Origin: CBDCKN01 sp965219035 | GTDB lineage: Bacteria > Gemmatimonadota > Gemmatimonadetes > Longimicrobiales > Gaopeijiaceae | DNA: 64,000 bases | Direction: 5' to 3' | Assembly (NCBI GenBank): GCA_965219035.1 | Contig: CBDCMR010000003.1 | Span: forward strand, 806,001 to 870,000 | Shown: positions 33,478-42,147 of the stretch, in pieces | Position numbering within the stretch: position 1 is the first letter of the stretch | Layout: each line of letters begins with the position of its first letter | The notes under the pieces: model-generated | Database searches by the model: none | What the model was told of the DNA's origin: nothing | The model's input: the letters and a program-made list of their open reading frames with translations, nothing else | Position numbers and translations under genes: made by a program

Positions 33478-34485
33478 TTAGAGAGCAATCTCCTGTGTCG
33501 TGAGGGAGGGGGTTGGAGGATTGATCCAGACGGCCTCCGGGAGCGGTTTGGGCTTCGGCTCACCGGAGACGAAGCGGTCGGGATGAGCGGCCCAGGCCTC
33601 GCGTAGCACGGCCTCCCTGCCGGCGATGACCTGATCGGCGTGACCGAAGTGGACCTGTTCGGGGGTCAGCATCGAGATGCCGCCATGGCGGTGCTCGGCA
33701 TTGTACCAGCGGAAGAACGAGCGACAGAACATTTTGGCCTGGCCCTGATCCTCGAACCGTCCAGGAAACGAGGGATGGTACTTCAAGGTCTTGAACTGGG
33801 CCTCGGAGAACGGATTGTCATCCGACACCTGAGGTCGGCTCAGCGAGCGGGTCACCCCGAGATCGGCGAGGAGCTGAGCCGTGCATTGGCTCGTCATCGG
33901 AGCTCCTCGATCCGAGTGCAAGGTCAGGACCTGGGGCTGGACGCCATGCTTCAGGCAACTCTGCTGGATCAGGCGCCCGGCCAAGGCCGAGCTCTCCCGA
34001 TCCGCCACCATCCATCCCACGATGTAGCGGCTGAAGATGTCCATGATGACGTAGAGGTAGAAGTAGCTCCACTTCCTCGGCCCCAGCAGCCGTGTGATAT
34101 CCCAGGACCAGACCTGGCCCGGGCCCGTCGCCATCAACTCGGGTTTCTGGTATTCGGGATGACTCCGCTGCGCTCGGCGCTCTCGAACTGGCACTTGGGA
34201 GGCCAGAACGCGATACATCGTACGTTCGCTGCACAGGTAGACGTCTTCGTCGAGCAGGGTCGCCACAACCTCGGCCGGGGACCGGTCCACGAATCGCTCC
34301 GAACACAGCGTGTCGAAGACCTTGTCTCGTTCCTTCTCGCTCAAGGCACGGGCTGAGGTCGGGCGGGGCTGCTGATGCCCGGTCGATGGCCTCCGACGAC
34401 GATAGAACGTGGCTCGGGCGACCCTGAGCGCATCGCACGCGGGCTTTACCCCTACGTACGTGGCCAGCGCCTCGGCCGCCTTCAC
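33478..34485 (-). CDS. IS3-family transposase OrfB (DDE integrase domain)
   Basis: This 335-residue integrase-core transposase has the catalytic DDE triad: SWDITRLLGPRKW, LTLHSDRGAPM and DNPFSEAQFKTLKY. The HTH_21-type helper region (YFVDRSP-like: SERFVDRSPAEVVATLLDEDVYLCSERTMYRVL) precedes it. The GTG at 34485 overlaps the OrfA stop (GTGA), so translation coupling is the simplest start; a frameshifted OrfAB product is also possible. The frame appears intact, so the element may still be active. Confidence 0.88.
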   Translation of the reverse strand: MKAAEALATYVGVKPACDALRVARATFYRRRRPSTGHQQPRPTSARALSEKERDKVFDTLCSERFVDRSPAEVVATLLDEDVYLCSERTMYRVLASQVPVRERRAQRSHPEYQKPELMATGPGQVWSWDITRLLGPRKWSYFYLYVIMDIFSRYIVGWMVADRESSALAGRLIQQSCLKHGVQPQVLTLHSDRGAPMTSQCTAQLLADLGVTRSLSRPQVSDDNPFSEAQFKTLKYHPSFPGRFEDQGQAKMFCRSFFRWYNAEHRHGGISMLTPEQVHFGHADQVIAGREAVLREAWAAHPDRFVSGEPKPKPLPEAVWINPPTPSLTTQEIAL

Positions 34486-34934
34486 GAGTTCGTCCCGTCC
34501 TCGAGGCTCAATCCCAGCAGCCCTGCAACTTTTCCCTGGACGTCGATGATCAGGCGCGCCTTCTCGAGTTCCTTCTCCAGGCGAGTGTTCTCGCGCTCCA
34601 GCTTGCGCACTTTCCCCTCCAGCGGATTCCGTTCGCTCGGCTTTCGACCTCGTCTCTTCGACAGCACTCTCAGCGACCCACTCCGCACCGCCTTGCGCCA
34701 TGTCGTCAGGTGCGACGAGTACAAGCCCTCCCGTCGCAGGAGTCGCCCTACCTCTCCCGGCTCCGTGCACCGGTCCGCTTCTTCGACGACCCGCAGCTTG
34801 TACGACGGACTAAACCGTCGGCGCGTCGGCTTATCTACCACCTCCGCGTCCGGAGCAGCTGCCGCGCTTCGCTTACCCTCCCAGGTTAGTGGGGCGATTC
34901 CATTCTCTTCCATTCTCTCTCGGTGTCCCAGCAT
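34482..34934 (-). CDS. IS3-family transposase OrfA
   Basis: This 150-residue OrfA has a helix-turn-helix of transposase_8 type (RRRFSPSYKLRVVEEADRCTEPGEVGRLLRREGLYSSHLTTWRKAV) and a leucine-zipper-like segment (LEGKVRKLERENTRLEKELEKARLIIDVQ) for dimerisation. It binds the terminal repeats. An ATG at 34910 (the 9th residue) could be the true start. Confidence 0.86.
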   Translation of the reverse strand: MLGHRERMEENGIAPLTWEGKRSAAAAPDAEVVDKPTRRRFSPSYKLRVVEEADRCTEPGEVGRLLRREGLYSSHLTTWRKAVRSGSLRVLSKRRGRKPSERNPLEGKVRKLERENTRLEKELEKARLIIDVQGKVAGLLGLSLEDGTNS

Positions 34935-35002
34935 CCTCGGTTTCTCTGCCTTCGCCCTACTCTAATTCTTTACTCGTTCCGTGTCTCACCTAAGTTGGCA
35001 GA

Positions 35003-37510
35003 GAGGGAACCGGCGATCGCTGGGAGCCTACTCCGGGTACGACCGAGCTGCTCGAGTGGGCACAAAGCGTCAAGAGCAGATGCCGAACGTCTGCCAATGA
35101 CGGAGGCCCACTTCCGCTAATCGGTCGAAAGACTGAGTTGCGGGCCTTGTATGAAAAGCTCACCACGGAGTCACCGGGACCAAGCCTTGCAGTAGTCATC
35201 GGCGAAGGGGGCATCGGCAAATCGAGAATCGTCGAGGATGTGACCAAGAGGAGGGTCCTTGAGGGATGTCAGATCCTAAGTGCACGAGCAGCCGAGTTTG
35301 AGGATTGTATCCCTCTTAACCCGATTATTGACTCGCTGGATCGGCTGAATGCGAAAGACCTAGAAGGGCTTGTGGAGCCATGGTCGACCGTACTGCAAGA
35401 CCTACTACCAGGAGTCAGCAACGCACCCTCACAGGTACTCGCACCGACTATTCAACCCGGCAGCGTACCACGGCGCCTCTTTGAGGCATTCCTTCGCCTC
35501 TTTGAACACCTCTCTCGAAAGCGACCCGTCCTGCTGTTCCTGGACGACGTTCATTGGATCGACGAGACCTCGCTGTCAGTCATCCAGTTCATCCGCAGAC
35601 GAGCGGTAGGCGATATTGAGATCGTCTTGGTCTTCACCACGGAGATGATCCAGAAGCGAGCATGCATAGAAAACTTCTTGGACTCAGTCCCAGACGAGGA
35701 TGAGAAGCTTTGTGTCCGCGAGCTCGATCCGGAGGACGCTGAAACACTTGTCCTTGAACTTGCAGGCAACTCGGTAGTGCCAGAGGCACTTGTCAACATA
35801 TGCGCACTGGGTGCCGGCAATCCCTTTTACCTCACCGAGCTGACCGCCGAGTATCTCGCCGGTCGACTCATCCATGCACCAGAGACTTTAGACCCGCCTC
35901 TCCCACCCTCCGTAAGACATCTACTTGAGCCGCGGCTATCGGGTCTCTCCATCGCTGCAGGTCGTATGCTTGCAGCCCTGGCGGTGTCTGGACACCCACA
36001 GTCGATCCCCGATGTGGTTCGTCTGCTTGAGCTAGATGCAGATGTCCTCATTGATGCCAGTGAGGAATTGCTCATGGCGCGACTGGTGACGGAGAGGGAT
36101 GCCCGGTACGTGATCACGCACCCGATGCTCAGGCGTGCGGTCTATGATCGCATTGGCCCCGCCCGGAGATGTGAGCTTCACGAGCGTGTAGCCCAGTCGT
36201 TTGCTCGCAGCGAAGGCGACGGAATGGATGGCGCGGTAGCACTACACTTTGACCGGTCCGGCAATTCAGCGGAAGCAGTCAGATTCGCCCTCCGGGCGGC
36301 AGATCGAGCCGAACAGTCCGGAGCGGTGCCGGAGACGATCAAGAACCTATCCATCGCGCGCCGACATGAGCAGCGACCTGATGCGGCGCGAGAAATTCTT
36401 TGTCGACTTGGCCATCTCCACTATCTGCACCAGGACCTCGAACAGGCGGCGGCGATCTTGGGCCTAGCAAGTGATCAGCTGAAAGAGGCTGGACAGAATG
36501 ATCGAGCATGGGAGGCACAGCTGGAGCAGACCGACTGTCTATTGAGACTCAACCCATCCCTAGTGCCTGATCTGCTTGACCGTCTAGTCGCGATGAGAGC
36601 GTCGTTCCAAACCGCTTCCGCCACCGAAGCCTACGCCAAGGCCTTGGACATTGAGGTCCACGCTCTTGACCGCGTTGGCGATACGGCGGGTATTCGCACG
36701 AGGCTCGAGGAGGCTGAGGCCGTCTTGCGGATTGGCACTCCACTAGCCAGATGTCGAGCCCATTGTACGATGGCGTTGCACCAACTCCATGGGAACGCCG
36801 CGTTGGCCTTGAACAGCGCTCGACAGGCCGTCGAGCTCGCTGAGGCCAGTGAGTTGGTCACCGAGTGGCCCATCGCCATCAACCGGCTCATTGTCGTGTT
36901 GATCTATCGGGGATCGATGGAGTCGGAACGCGGCTTGGAACTTCTTGAAAGAGCGGAGAATGCTGCCGCCCGAGCTGGAGATCTGCTCCTTCGCTTCACG
37001 CTCGGGCTCAACCGGGGCGTCTGGTACCTCGAGACGGCAAACTATGCGGCTGCCGAGGTGGCATTTGAGAAGGCTCAATCGATAGTTGGGGAGCCTGACG
37101 ACCCTGCAGCTCTGTACTCCGATCCCGTCGTCGAGGTAGTAGCCAACATCCACGTCAATATCACGGGCGCTGTCTCCAGAGCCGGCCAGTACTTCGTTCC
37201 CCCATCGGCAACACTCGTCGACGCTCTGGCGCTCGCGGGAGGAGCCGGCTCGGAGGTCGACGTCGGCCTGCAAGGAGGGGCGTCCGATCCAGCCCGCGTG
37301 CGGCTCGTCCGTGACGGCGTGGCGACGGTCATCGACATGCGGCCTCTGGATGTCCGTCCGGAGGTCCTGTCCCTTCGTGTCCAGTCCGGAGACTGGCTCC
37401 ACGTTCCCAGGGCCATCCGCTCGCAGCGTCGGGACGACGTCACGTTCTACGGCACGGTTCTGACTACGCTCCTCACACTCGTCTCTCTCATTGTCCTGAT
37501 CGGGCGTTAA
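35003..37510 (+). pseudogene. SARP-type ATPase/TPR part, fused to an SLBB export tail
   Basis: This is the continuation of the gene at 32764. The ATPase has a Walker A (VVIGEGGIGKSR) and Walker B (VLLFLDDVHWID), then a winged-helix and TPR-like helices. A TTG at 35138 or nearby could still start a separate product. Near 37115 the sequence changes abruptly to the SLBB end of a polysaccharide-export protein: DPVVEVVANIHVNITGAVSRAGQYFVPPSATLVDALALAGG, ending in one membrane helix. That tail also has higher G+C. Such a fusion is not known to me; a deletion joining two genes is likely. Confidence 0.75.
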
Positions 37511-37524
37511 CCGGACCCACCCCC

Positions 37525-38169
37525 ATGCACCATGGTACGCAGGAGGGTTGGATCGAGGTGGTCACGGGGGTGATGTTTTCGGGCAAGTCCGAAGAGCTCC
37601 TTCGGCGCGTACGCCGGGCCCTCATCGCCAAGAAGGCCGTTCAGGTGTTCAAGCCGCATCTGGACGACCGTTACGGCAGAGTCTTCCAGATCAGCTCCCA
37701 CGACGGGCAGCAAGTCGACGCCGTCCCCGTCTCGAGCTCAGTGCAGGTCGCCGAGCACGTCAAGCCGAGCACGCAGGTCGTGGCTGTGGACGAGGCTCAG
37801 TTTCTGGACGACGGCATCATCGGCGTCGTGAACGACCTTGCGGACCGCGGCGTCCGCGTGATCGTGGCGGGCACGGACATGGACTTCAGAGGCGAGCCGT
37901 TCGGTCCCATGCCCCAGCTCCTGGCAATCGCCGAGCTGGTGGACAAGCTCCACGCCATCTGCGTCGTGTGCGGCGACCTGGCGACCCGGAACCAACGGCT
38001 GATCGACGGGAGGCCGGCCCCTGCGGAGGGACCTACCATCCAGGTGGGGGGCTCGGAGAGCTATGAGGCACGGTGCCGCAAGTGTCACGAGGTGCCGCAG
38101 GTGGATCGCGGCCAGACCGTGATGGCCATGGGCGACCTCGGCCCCGACGAGGTGGCGCGCGCCCAGTAG
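37525..38169 (+). CDS. tdk: Thymidine kinase
   Basis: This 214-residue type II thymidine kinase phosphorylates thymidine for salvage. It shows the P-loop GVMFSGKSEELLRR, the DEAQF motif, the flexible-loop region AGTDMDFRGEPFGPMP, and two zinc cysteine pairs (CVVC and CRKC). The start ATG at 37525 gives a normal N-terminus. It lies 15 bp after the SLBB fusion gene. Confidence 0.95.
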   Translation: MHHGTQEGWIEVVTGVMFSGKSEELLRRVRRALIAKKAVQVFKPHLDDRYGRVFQISSHDGQQVDAVPVSSSVQVAEHVKPSTQVVAVDEAQFLDDGIIGVVNDLADRGVRVIVAGTDMDFRGEPFGPMPQLLAIAELVDKLHAICVVCGDLATRNQRLIDGRPAPAEGPTIQVGGSESYEARCRKCHEVPQVDRGQTVMAMGDLGPDEVARAQ

Positions 38170-38181
38170 CCTCTACGGTCC

Positions 38182-38208
38182 TTGACACTCCTCCCGCGGC
38201 ACTAGAGT
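38182..38208 (+). promoter_or_regulatory. Probable tRNA-Asn promoter
   Basis: TTGACA (38182-38187) and TAGAGT (38203-38208) are separated by 15 bases, shorter than the ideal 17. The hexamers lie about 35 bases before the tRNA, a normal leader length. Confidence 0.5.
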
Positions 38209-38241
38209 TTTTCTCACTCGCCGACACCCGGCAAGAGTCAA

Positions 38242-38314
38242 TCCCGCGTAGCTCAGTTGGTAGAGCAGGCGGCTGTTAACCGCCTTGTCGCTGGTTCGAG
38301 TCCAGCCGCGGGAG
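38242..38314 (+). tRNA. tRNA-Asn (anticodon GTT)
   Basis: A 73-nt cloverleaf: acceptor TCCCGCG/CGCGGGA, D arm GCTC-AGTTGGTA-GAGC, anticodon arm GGCGG-CTGTTAA-CCGCC with GTT at 38275-38277, and T arm GCTGG-TTCGAGT-CCAGC, with discriminator G. The CCA end is not encoded. Confidence 0.97.
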
Positions 38315-38491
38315 CTCACGCCTCACCCTCGAGGCTCCCGGGGCCTGACCCTGGGCCTCGTTAGCCGTTCGCATAGCTTTCACGGCTTGCACACAGGCTG
38401 TCTCGCTCCCTGGAAATGTTCTTGGGGTCCGACGGGGCGAGATGTAGATTAGCTGCCACCAGCCTGAAGTTGCCTCGGACAGAGGGCTCAC

Positions 38492-39841
38492 ATGGGTGAC
38501 AATCCTGAGACCACGCGGCAGGGCGGGATGTTTACCGACGAGACCGGCAAGCAGCTCCCCCTCGCCATGCAGTACGACTATACCAACTTCTACTTCGGGT
38601 CGGGCGAGGACGCCTTCGCCATGCTCGATCCGTTCGACGAGTGGTATAAGGACTCGAAGCCGGCGGGTTACTACCTGTACGGCCTTCCCATGCAGGGCGC
38701 GCCCACCACGCGCGTGGACATCCGCAACACAAAGACGGGTGAGATCCACGAAGGGCTCCTGAACTTCGCCTCGTACAACTACCTCGGTCTCTCGTATCGC
38801 TCTGAGGTCAAGGAGGCCGTGATCGAGGCGGCCCTCCTCTACGGGAACGGTGCGTCGGGCTCACCGATCCTGAGCGGATCGCTCGAGGTCCACCACGAGC
38901 TGGCGGACCGAGTGGCGGCGTTCAAGGGCAAGGAGGCGGTGCTCCTCTTCCCCACGGGCTACAGCGTGAACGTCGGGGTCATAGCCGGGCTCATGCGCTC
39001 GGGAGACCTCATCGTCGCGGACCAGTACGCCCACGCCAGCCTCGTGGACGGCATGATCCTGTCCAAGGCCACGAGCCGCTTCTTCCGCCACAACAAGGTC
39101 GAGGACCTCGAGCGGAAGCTGAAGCGCTACGATGGCAAGAAGCTGGTCCTCATCGAGGGCGTCTACTCCATGGACGGCGACGTGGCCGTCGTCCCCGAGA
39201 TTGTCGAGGTGTGCCAGCGCTACGGCGCCCGAATCCTCATCGACGAGGCCCACTCGACCTTCATCTACGGTGACAACGGCCGCGGTGTGGCCGAGCACTT
39301 CGGTTACGACGACGAGATAGACATCCATGTGGGAACCTTCTCGAAGAGCCTCGGCGGACAGGGCGGCTTTGTGGCCGGCTCGCGGAAGCTGATCAACTAC
39401 CTGCGCGGGTTCTCGCGATCCCGATTCTTCTCCTGCGGGCTGTCGCCCGTGGTGGCCGCCGGCACCCTCAAGGCGTTGGATCTCTTCGAGGCTGAGCCGG
39501 AGCTCCGGACCAAGCTCTGGGAGAACGTGGACTTCATGCAGAAGCGCCTCCGAGACGCCGGTGTCCTGGTGGGGGACTCCGAGTGTCAGGTGATCCCCAT
39601 CATGATGCAGGACGACTCCCGCGTGTTCGAGATCGGCGAGGCGCTCATGCAGGAAGGCATCTACATCAATCCAGTCAAGTATCCGGCGGTCCCCAAGCAC
39701 AAGTCCCGCTTCCGCATGTCCATCTCCGCGTCCCACTCCCGGGAGGAGTTGGAGGAGGGAGCCTGGATCATAACCAGCGTCTTGCAAAGGTACGGCTCAT
39801 GCCCGATAACAGAGGACACTATTACTTCAACAACGGGCTGA
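38492..39841 (+). CDS. Alpha-oxoamine synthase (serine palmitoyltransferase-like)
   Basis: This 449-residue PLP enzyme of the KBL/BioF/SPT family condenses an amino acid with an acyl-CoA. Family marks are NFASYNYLGLS, GNGASGSPILSGSLEVHHELADRVAAF, VADQYAHASLVDG, ILIDEAHSTFIYG and the PLP lysine Lys285 in TFSKSLGGQGG. A 75-residue N-terminal extension is longer than in BioF or Kbl and is seen in some sphingolipid-type synthases. The next genes (a decarboxylase-like protein and a lipid kinase) favour a lipid-base role over biotin synthesis. The end overlaps the next start by 43 bases. Confidence 0.86.
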   Translation: MGDNPETTRQGGMFTDETGKQLPLAMQYDYTNFYFGSGEDAFAMLDPFDEWYKDSKPAGYYLYGLPMQGAPTTRVDIRNTKTGEIHEGLLNFASYNYLGLSYRSEVKEAVIEAALLYGNGASGSPILSGSLEVHHELADRVAAFKGKEAVLLFPTGYSVNVGVIAGLMRSGDLIVADQYAHASLVDGMILSKATSRFFRHNKVEDLERKLKRYDGKKLVLIEGVYSMDGDVAVVPEIVEVCQRYGARILIDEAHSTFIYGDNGRGVAEHFGYDDEIDIHVGTFSKSLGGQGGFVAGSRKLINYLRGFSRSRFFSCGLSPVVAAGTLKALDLFEAEPELRTKLWENVDFMQKRLRDAGVLVGDSECQVIPIMMQDDSRVFEIGEALMQEGIYINPVKYPAVPKHKSRFRMSISASHSREELEEGAWIITSVLQRYGSCPITEDTITSTTG

Positions 39842-40470
39842 GCTGCCTATTCGAGATGCCGACCTCGGATGCGAAGCGGCTTCTTCCCTCGCACCTGCAA
39901 CCTCTCGAAGTCCAGCACCAGCGGAGCATCCTCTCGGTCACCGCCTTCGACTTCTTCGAAGGAGACGGCGGGGTGTACCAGGAGCTGGTGCTTTCCATTT
40001 TGGTGCCGCCGCTCGTGAAGCCGGGCGATTCGCTTCCCAAGGCCGCCCTCTATCCGTTCATGGTGGCGACCAGCACCGAGTATGGGCGCAAGGAGGGCAT
40101 CGAGCGCTGGAGGCTGCCGCACCTCATGTGTGACATCGACATGGAGTTCACCGAGGGCAAGGGTGAGATTTCGGTGGCGGTGAGCGCCGACGGCGATCCC
40201 ATCTGCGAGATGTCGGGGACGAGCCACGAATTCGAGCCGGCCGAGCTTCTCTTCCATTCCTTCATGTCGGACGACACCGGCAACTTCAAGTCGAATCTGA
40301 CCATGCGGGGCGAGGGGTATAGCGAGCACGAGTTCGAGCGTGGATCGCTCACCCTCCACGAGCACGAGATGACGGCGGGGCTCACCATCGACGAGATCGC
40401 CGACTATCCGTTCCGGGAGCAGTGGATGAAGGGCGGCGTGGAGATCTTCACGCCCCTGGAGAACGTCTGA
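39799..40470 (+). CDS. Acetoacetate-decarboxylase-like protein
   Basis: This 223-residue protein resembles the acetoacetate decarboxylase superfamily. FNNGLSCLFEMPTSDAKRLLPSHLQPLEVQHQRSILSVTAFDFFEGDGGVYQELVLSILVPP matches the ADC N-terminal fold. Whether the Schiff-base lysine is kept is unclear. The ATG at 39799 lies inside the synthase gene, indicating tight coupling. In this position it might act on the 3-keto product of the synthase, which is speculative. Confidence 0.72.
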   Translation: MPDNRGHYYFNNGLSCLFEMPTSDAKRLLPSHLQPLEVQHQRSILSVTAFDFFEGDGGVYQELVLSILVPPLVKPGDSLPKAALYPFMVATSTEYGRKEGIERWRLPHLMCDIDMEFTEGKGEISVAVSADGDPICEMSGTSHEFEPAELLFHSFMSDDTGNFKSNLTMRGEGYSEHEFERGSLTLHEHEMTAGLTIDEIADYPFREQWMKGGVEIFTPLENV

Positions 40471-40508
40471 CCTCCATAGACATCGAGCCCCGGCCACAGC
40501 AACCGGCC

Positions 40509-41474
40509 ATGTCGTCCGACCAAAGCTCCAAGCGTGCCTTCGTGATCTTCAACCCGGCCTCGGGCCGGGGCAGAGGCGCGCGCCGCATGGATCGGCTGCT
40601 CGACCTTCTCGGAAAGCACCTGCCGGGGTTCGAGCACGCCGTCACGGAGCAGCCCGGCGAGGAGAGCCTGCTGGCCGATCAGGCCCTCGCCGGCGGCCGC
40701 TTCGACCTCATCGTGGCCGTGGGCGGCGACGGCACCTGGAGCAACGTGGCGGACCGGGTGGTGGCATGTGACATGGAGAACGTGGCCTTCGGCCTCTTGG
40801 CCGCGGGCACCGGAAACGACTTCGGGCGCAACTTTGGACTTTCCGAACGGGATCCCGACGATGCCGTCCGGGCCCTCGCCGAGGGGAAGGTCATGACCGT
40901 GGACGTGGGTCGCGTGGTCACGCTGGGCACTCCCGTAGGCGCTCAGGCCGACGTTCTGGGCCCGGGCGAGGGGCGTCACTTCCTGAACCTCATCGGGTTC
41001 GGGTTCGACGTTGCCGTAGTCGAGGACGCCGCCGACGCCCGATTCCTCCGGGGGGCCGTCCTCTACAAGGTGACCGCCCTGAAGAACCTGTTCTCTTTCC
41101 CGGGCGTGGACCTGGAGCTCACGGGCGACGAGCCCACGGTCGACGGCAAGCAGCTCATGCTCACCATCTCCAACGGACCGTTCTTCGGGGGCGGGTTCCC
41201 CATCGCGCCGGCGGCGGAGCTCACCGACGGCCTGCTGGACGCGTGCGCCATCGGCAACGCCCCTCCGCTCACCCGCATGCGCCTGTTCCAAATGGCCGAA
41301 AAGGGCAGCCACGTTCTCTCCCCGTTCGTACACACACGCCGAAGCCGAGGCTTCACCGTGAGCTTCGACGAGCCCCCAAAGTACGAGGTGGACGGCGAGG
41401 TCTGGCAGGCCCACGAGCCCCATGTGGTGGTGGAGGTGGTGCCCCGGGCTCTCAGGGTCGTGGTCCCGGCCTGA
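40509..41474 (+). CDS. Diacylglycerol/sphingosine-kinase-like lipid kinase
   Basis: This 321-residue lipid kinase of the DAGK catalytic superfamily has the nucleotide motif FVIFNPASGRGRGA, the signature VAVGGDGTWSNVAD, and GTGNDFGRNFGL. The C-terminal beta domain (MLTISNGPFFGGGFPIAPAAELTDGLLDA) fits the YegS/DgkB/sphingosine-kinase fold. It phosphorylates a lipid hydroxyl group. Third gene of the putative lipid operon; the intergenic gap is 38 bp. Confidence 0.88.
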   Translation: MSSDQSSKRAFVIFNPASGRGRGARRMDRLLDLLGKHLPGFEHAVTEQPGEESLLADQALAGGRFDLIVAVGGDGTWSNVADRVVACDMENVAFGLLAAGTGNDFGRNFGLSERDPDDAVRALAEGKVMTVDVGRVVTLGTPVGAQADVLGPGEGRHFLNLIGFGFDVAVVEDAADARFLRGAVLYKVTALKNLFSFPGVDLELTGDEPTVDGKQLMLTISNGPFFGGGFPIAPAAELTDGLLDACAIGNAPPLTRMRLFQMAEKGSHVLSPFVHTRRSRGFTVSFDEPPKYEVDGEVWQAHEPHVVVEVVPRALRVVVPA

Positions 41475-41499
41475 GACTCAGGCAGCTCGCTCTGGGCTC

Positions 41500-42147
41500 C
41501 TATCCCGACGTCTTCTTGAGGCGTCCGGCCACCAGCGTCCAGCTCTGGTCGGCCAGCAGCTCCCCATCGGCCTCGTCGTGGCTCACCAGGACCAGCGGAG
41601 TGCCGTGCCCTTGGGCATAGTCGCGCACCGCCGTGGCGATCTCCAGGCGTAGGGGCCGGTCGAGGGCGGAGAACGGCTCGTCCAAAAGCAGCAGCCTGGG
41701 ATTCGAGAGCAGAGCCCTGCCCAGGGCCACCCTCTGGCGCTCACCCCCGGACAGAAACCGCGGCCGCCTTTCCAGGAGCTCGGAGAGGGAGAGAAGCTCG
41801 GAAACTTTGGCGACGTCGGACGGGTCCGGCCCCGTGTAGGCCAGATTTTCCCGCACCGAGAGGTGGGGGAAGAGGAGGACCTCCTGGGGCACCCAGCCGA
41901 CCCGTCGGTCCCAAGTCGGGACGGACACGCCGGCTCCCGTGTCGAGCCAGATGTCTCCGTTGACCCGCACCGTCCCCTGAGCCGCGGGCTCCAGCCCCGC
42001 GAGGACCCGCAGGAGGGAGCTCTTCCCCGCACCGGACGGTCCAACGATTGCGACCGAGGCGCTGCTCGGGCTCCAGTCCACGTCGAGCTCGAAGGCGTCC
42101 AGAGGGAGGCGGATCCGCGCGTGCAGGGGTCCGGCCTCAGTGCCCAT
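41500..42147 (-). CDS. modC: Molybdate ABC transporter ATP-binding protein
   Basis: This 215-residue ABC ATPase has Walker A GPSGAGKSS, signature LSGGERQRVALGRALL, Walker B LLLLDEPFSALD and switch SHDEAD. It lacks the C-terminal TOBE/molybdate-binding domain usual in ModC, so regulation by bound oxyanion is absent. Its start overlaps the ModAB stop by 11 bases. It powers molybdate or tungstate uptake together with the upstream fusion protein. Confidence 0.88.
   Translation of the reverse strand: MGTEAGPLHARIRLPLDAFELDVDWSPSSASVAIVGPSGAGKSSLLRVLAGLEPAAQGTVRVNGDIWLDTGAGVSVPTWDRRVGWVPQEVLLFPHLSVRENLAYTGPDPSDVAKVSELLSLSELLERRPRFLSGGERQRVALGRALLSNPRLLLLDEPFSALDRPLRLEIATAVRDYAQGHGTPLVLVSHDEADGELLADQSWTLVAGRLKKTSG

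Larger units (their letters stand above)
33445..35000 (-). mobile_element. IS3-family insertion sequence
   Basis: This element of about 1556 bp is bounded by imperfect inverted repeats: TGTCAACGCCAGTGAGACAC on the left and, on the opposite strand from 35000, TGCCAACTTAGGTGAGACAC (15 of 20 match). It encodes OrfA and OrfB on the minus strand. No perfect target duplication is seen next to the ends (left ...GAGCC, right GAGAG...). However, a 12-bp imperfect direct repeat flanks it: GAGGCAACCGGA at 33430 and GAGGGAACCGGC at 35003. The element splits a SARP-ATPase gene. Confidence 0.88.

Noticed and set aside
33640..34356. 238-codon + strand frame opposite the transposase
   Set aside because: Antisense to the OrfB catalytic domain, no independent support.
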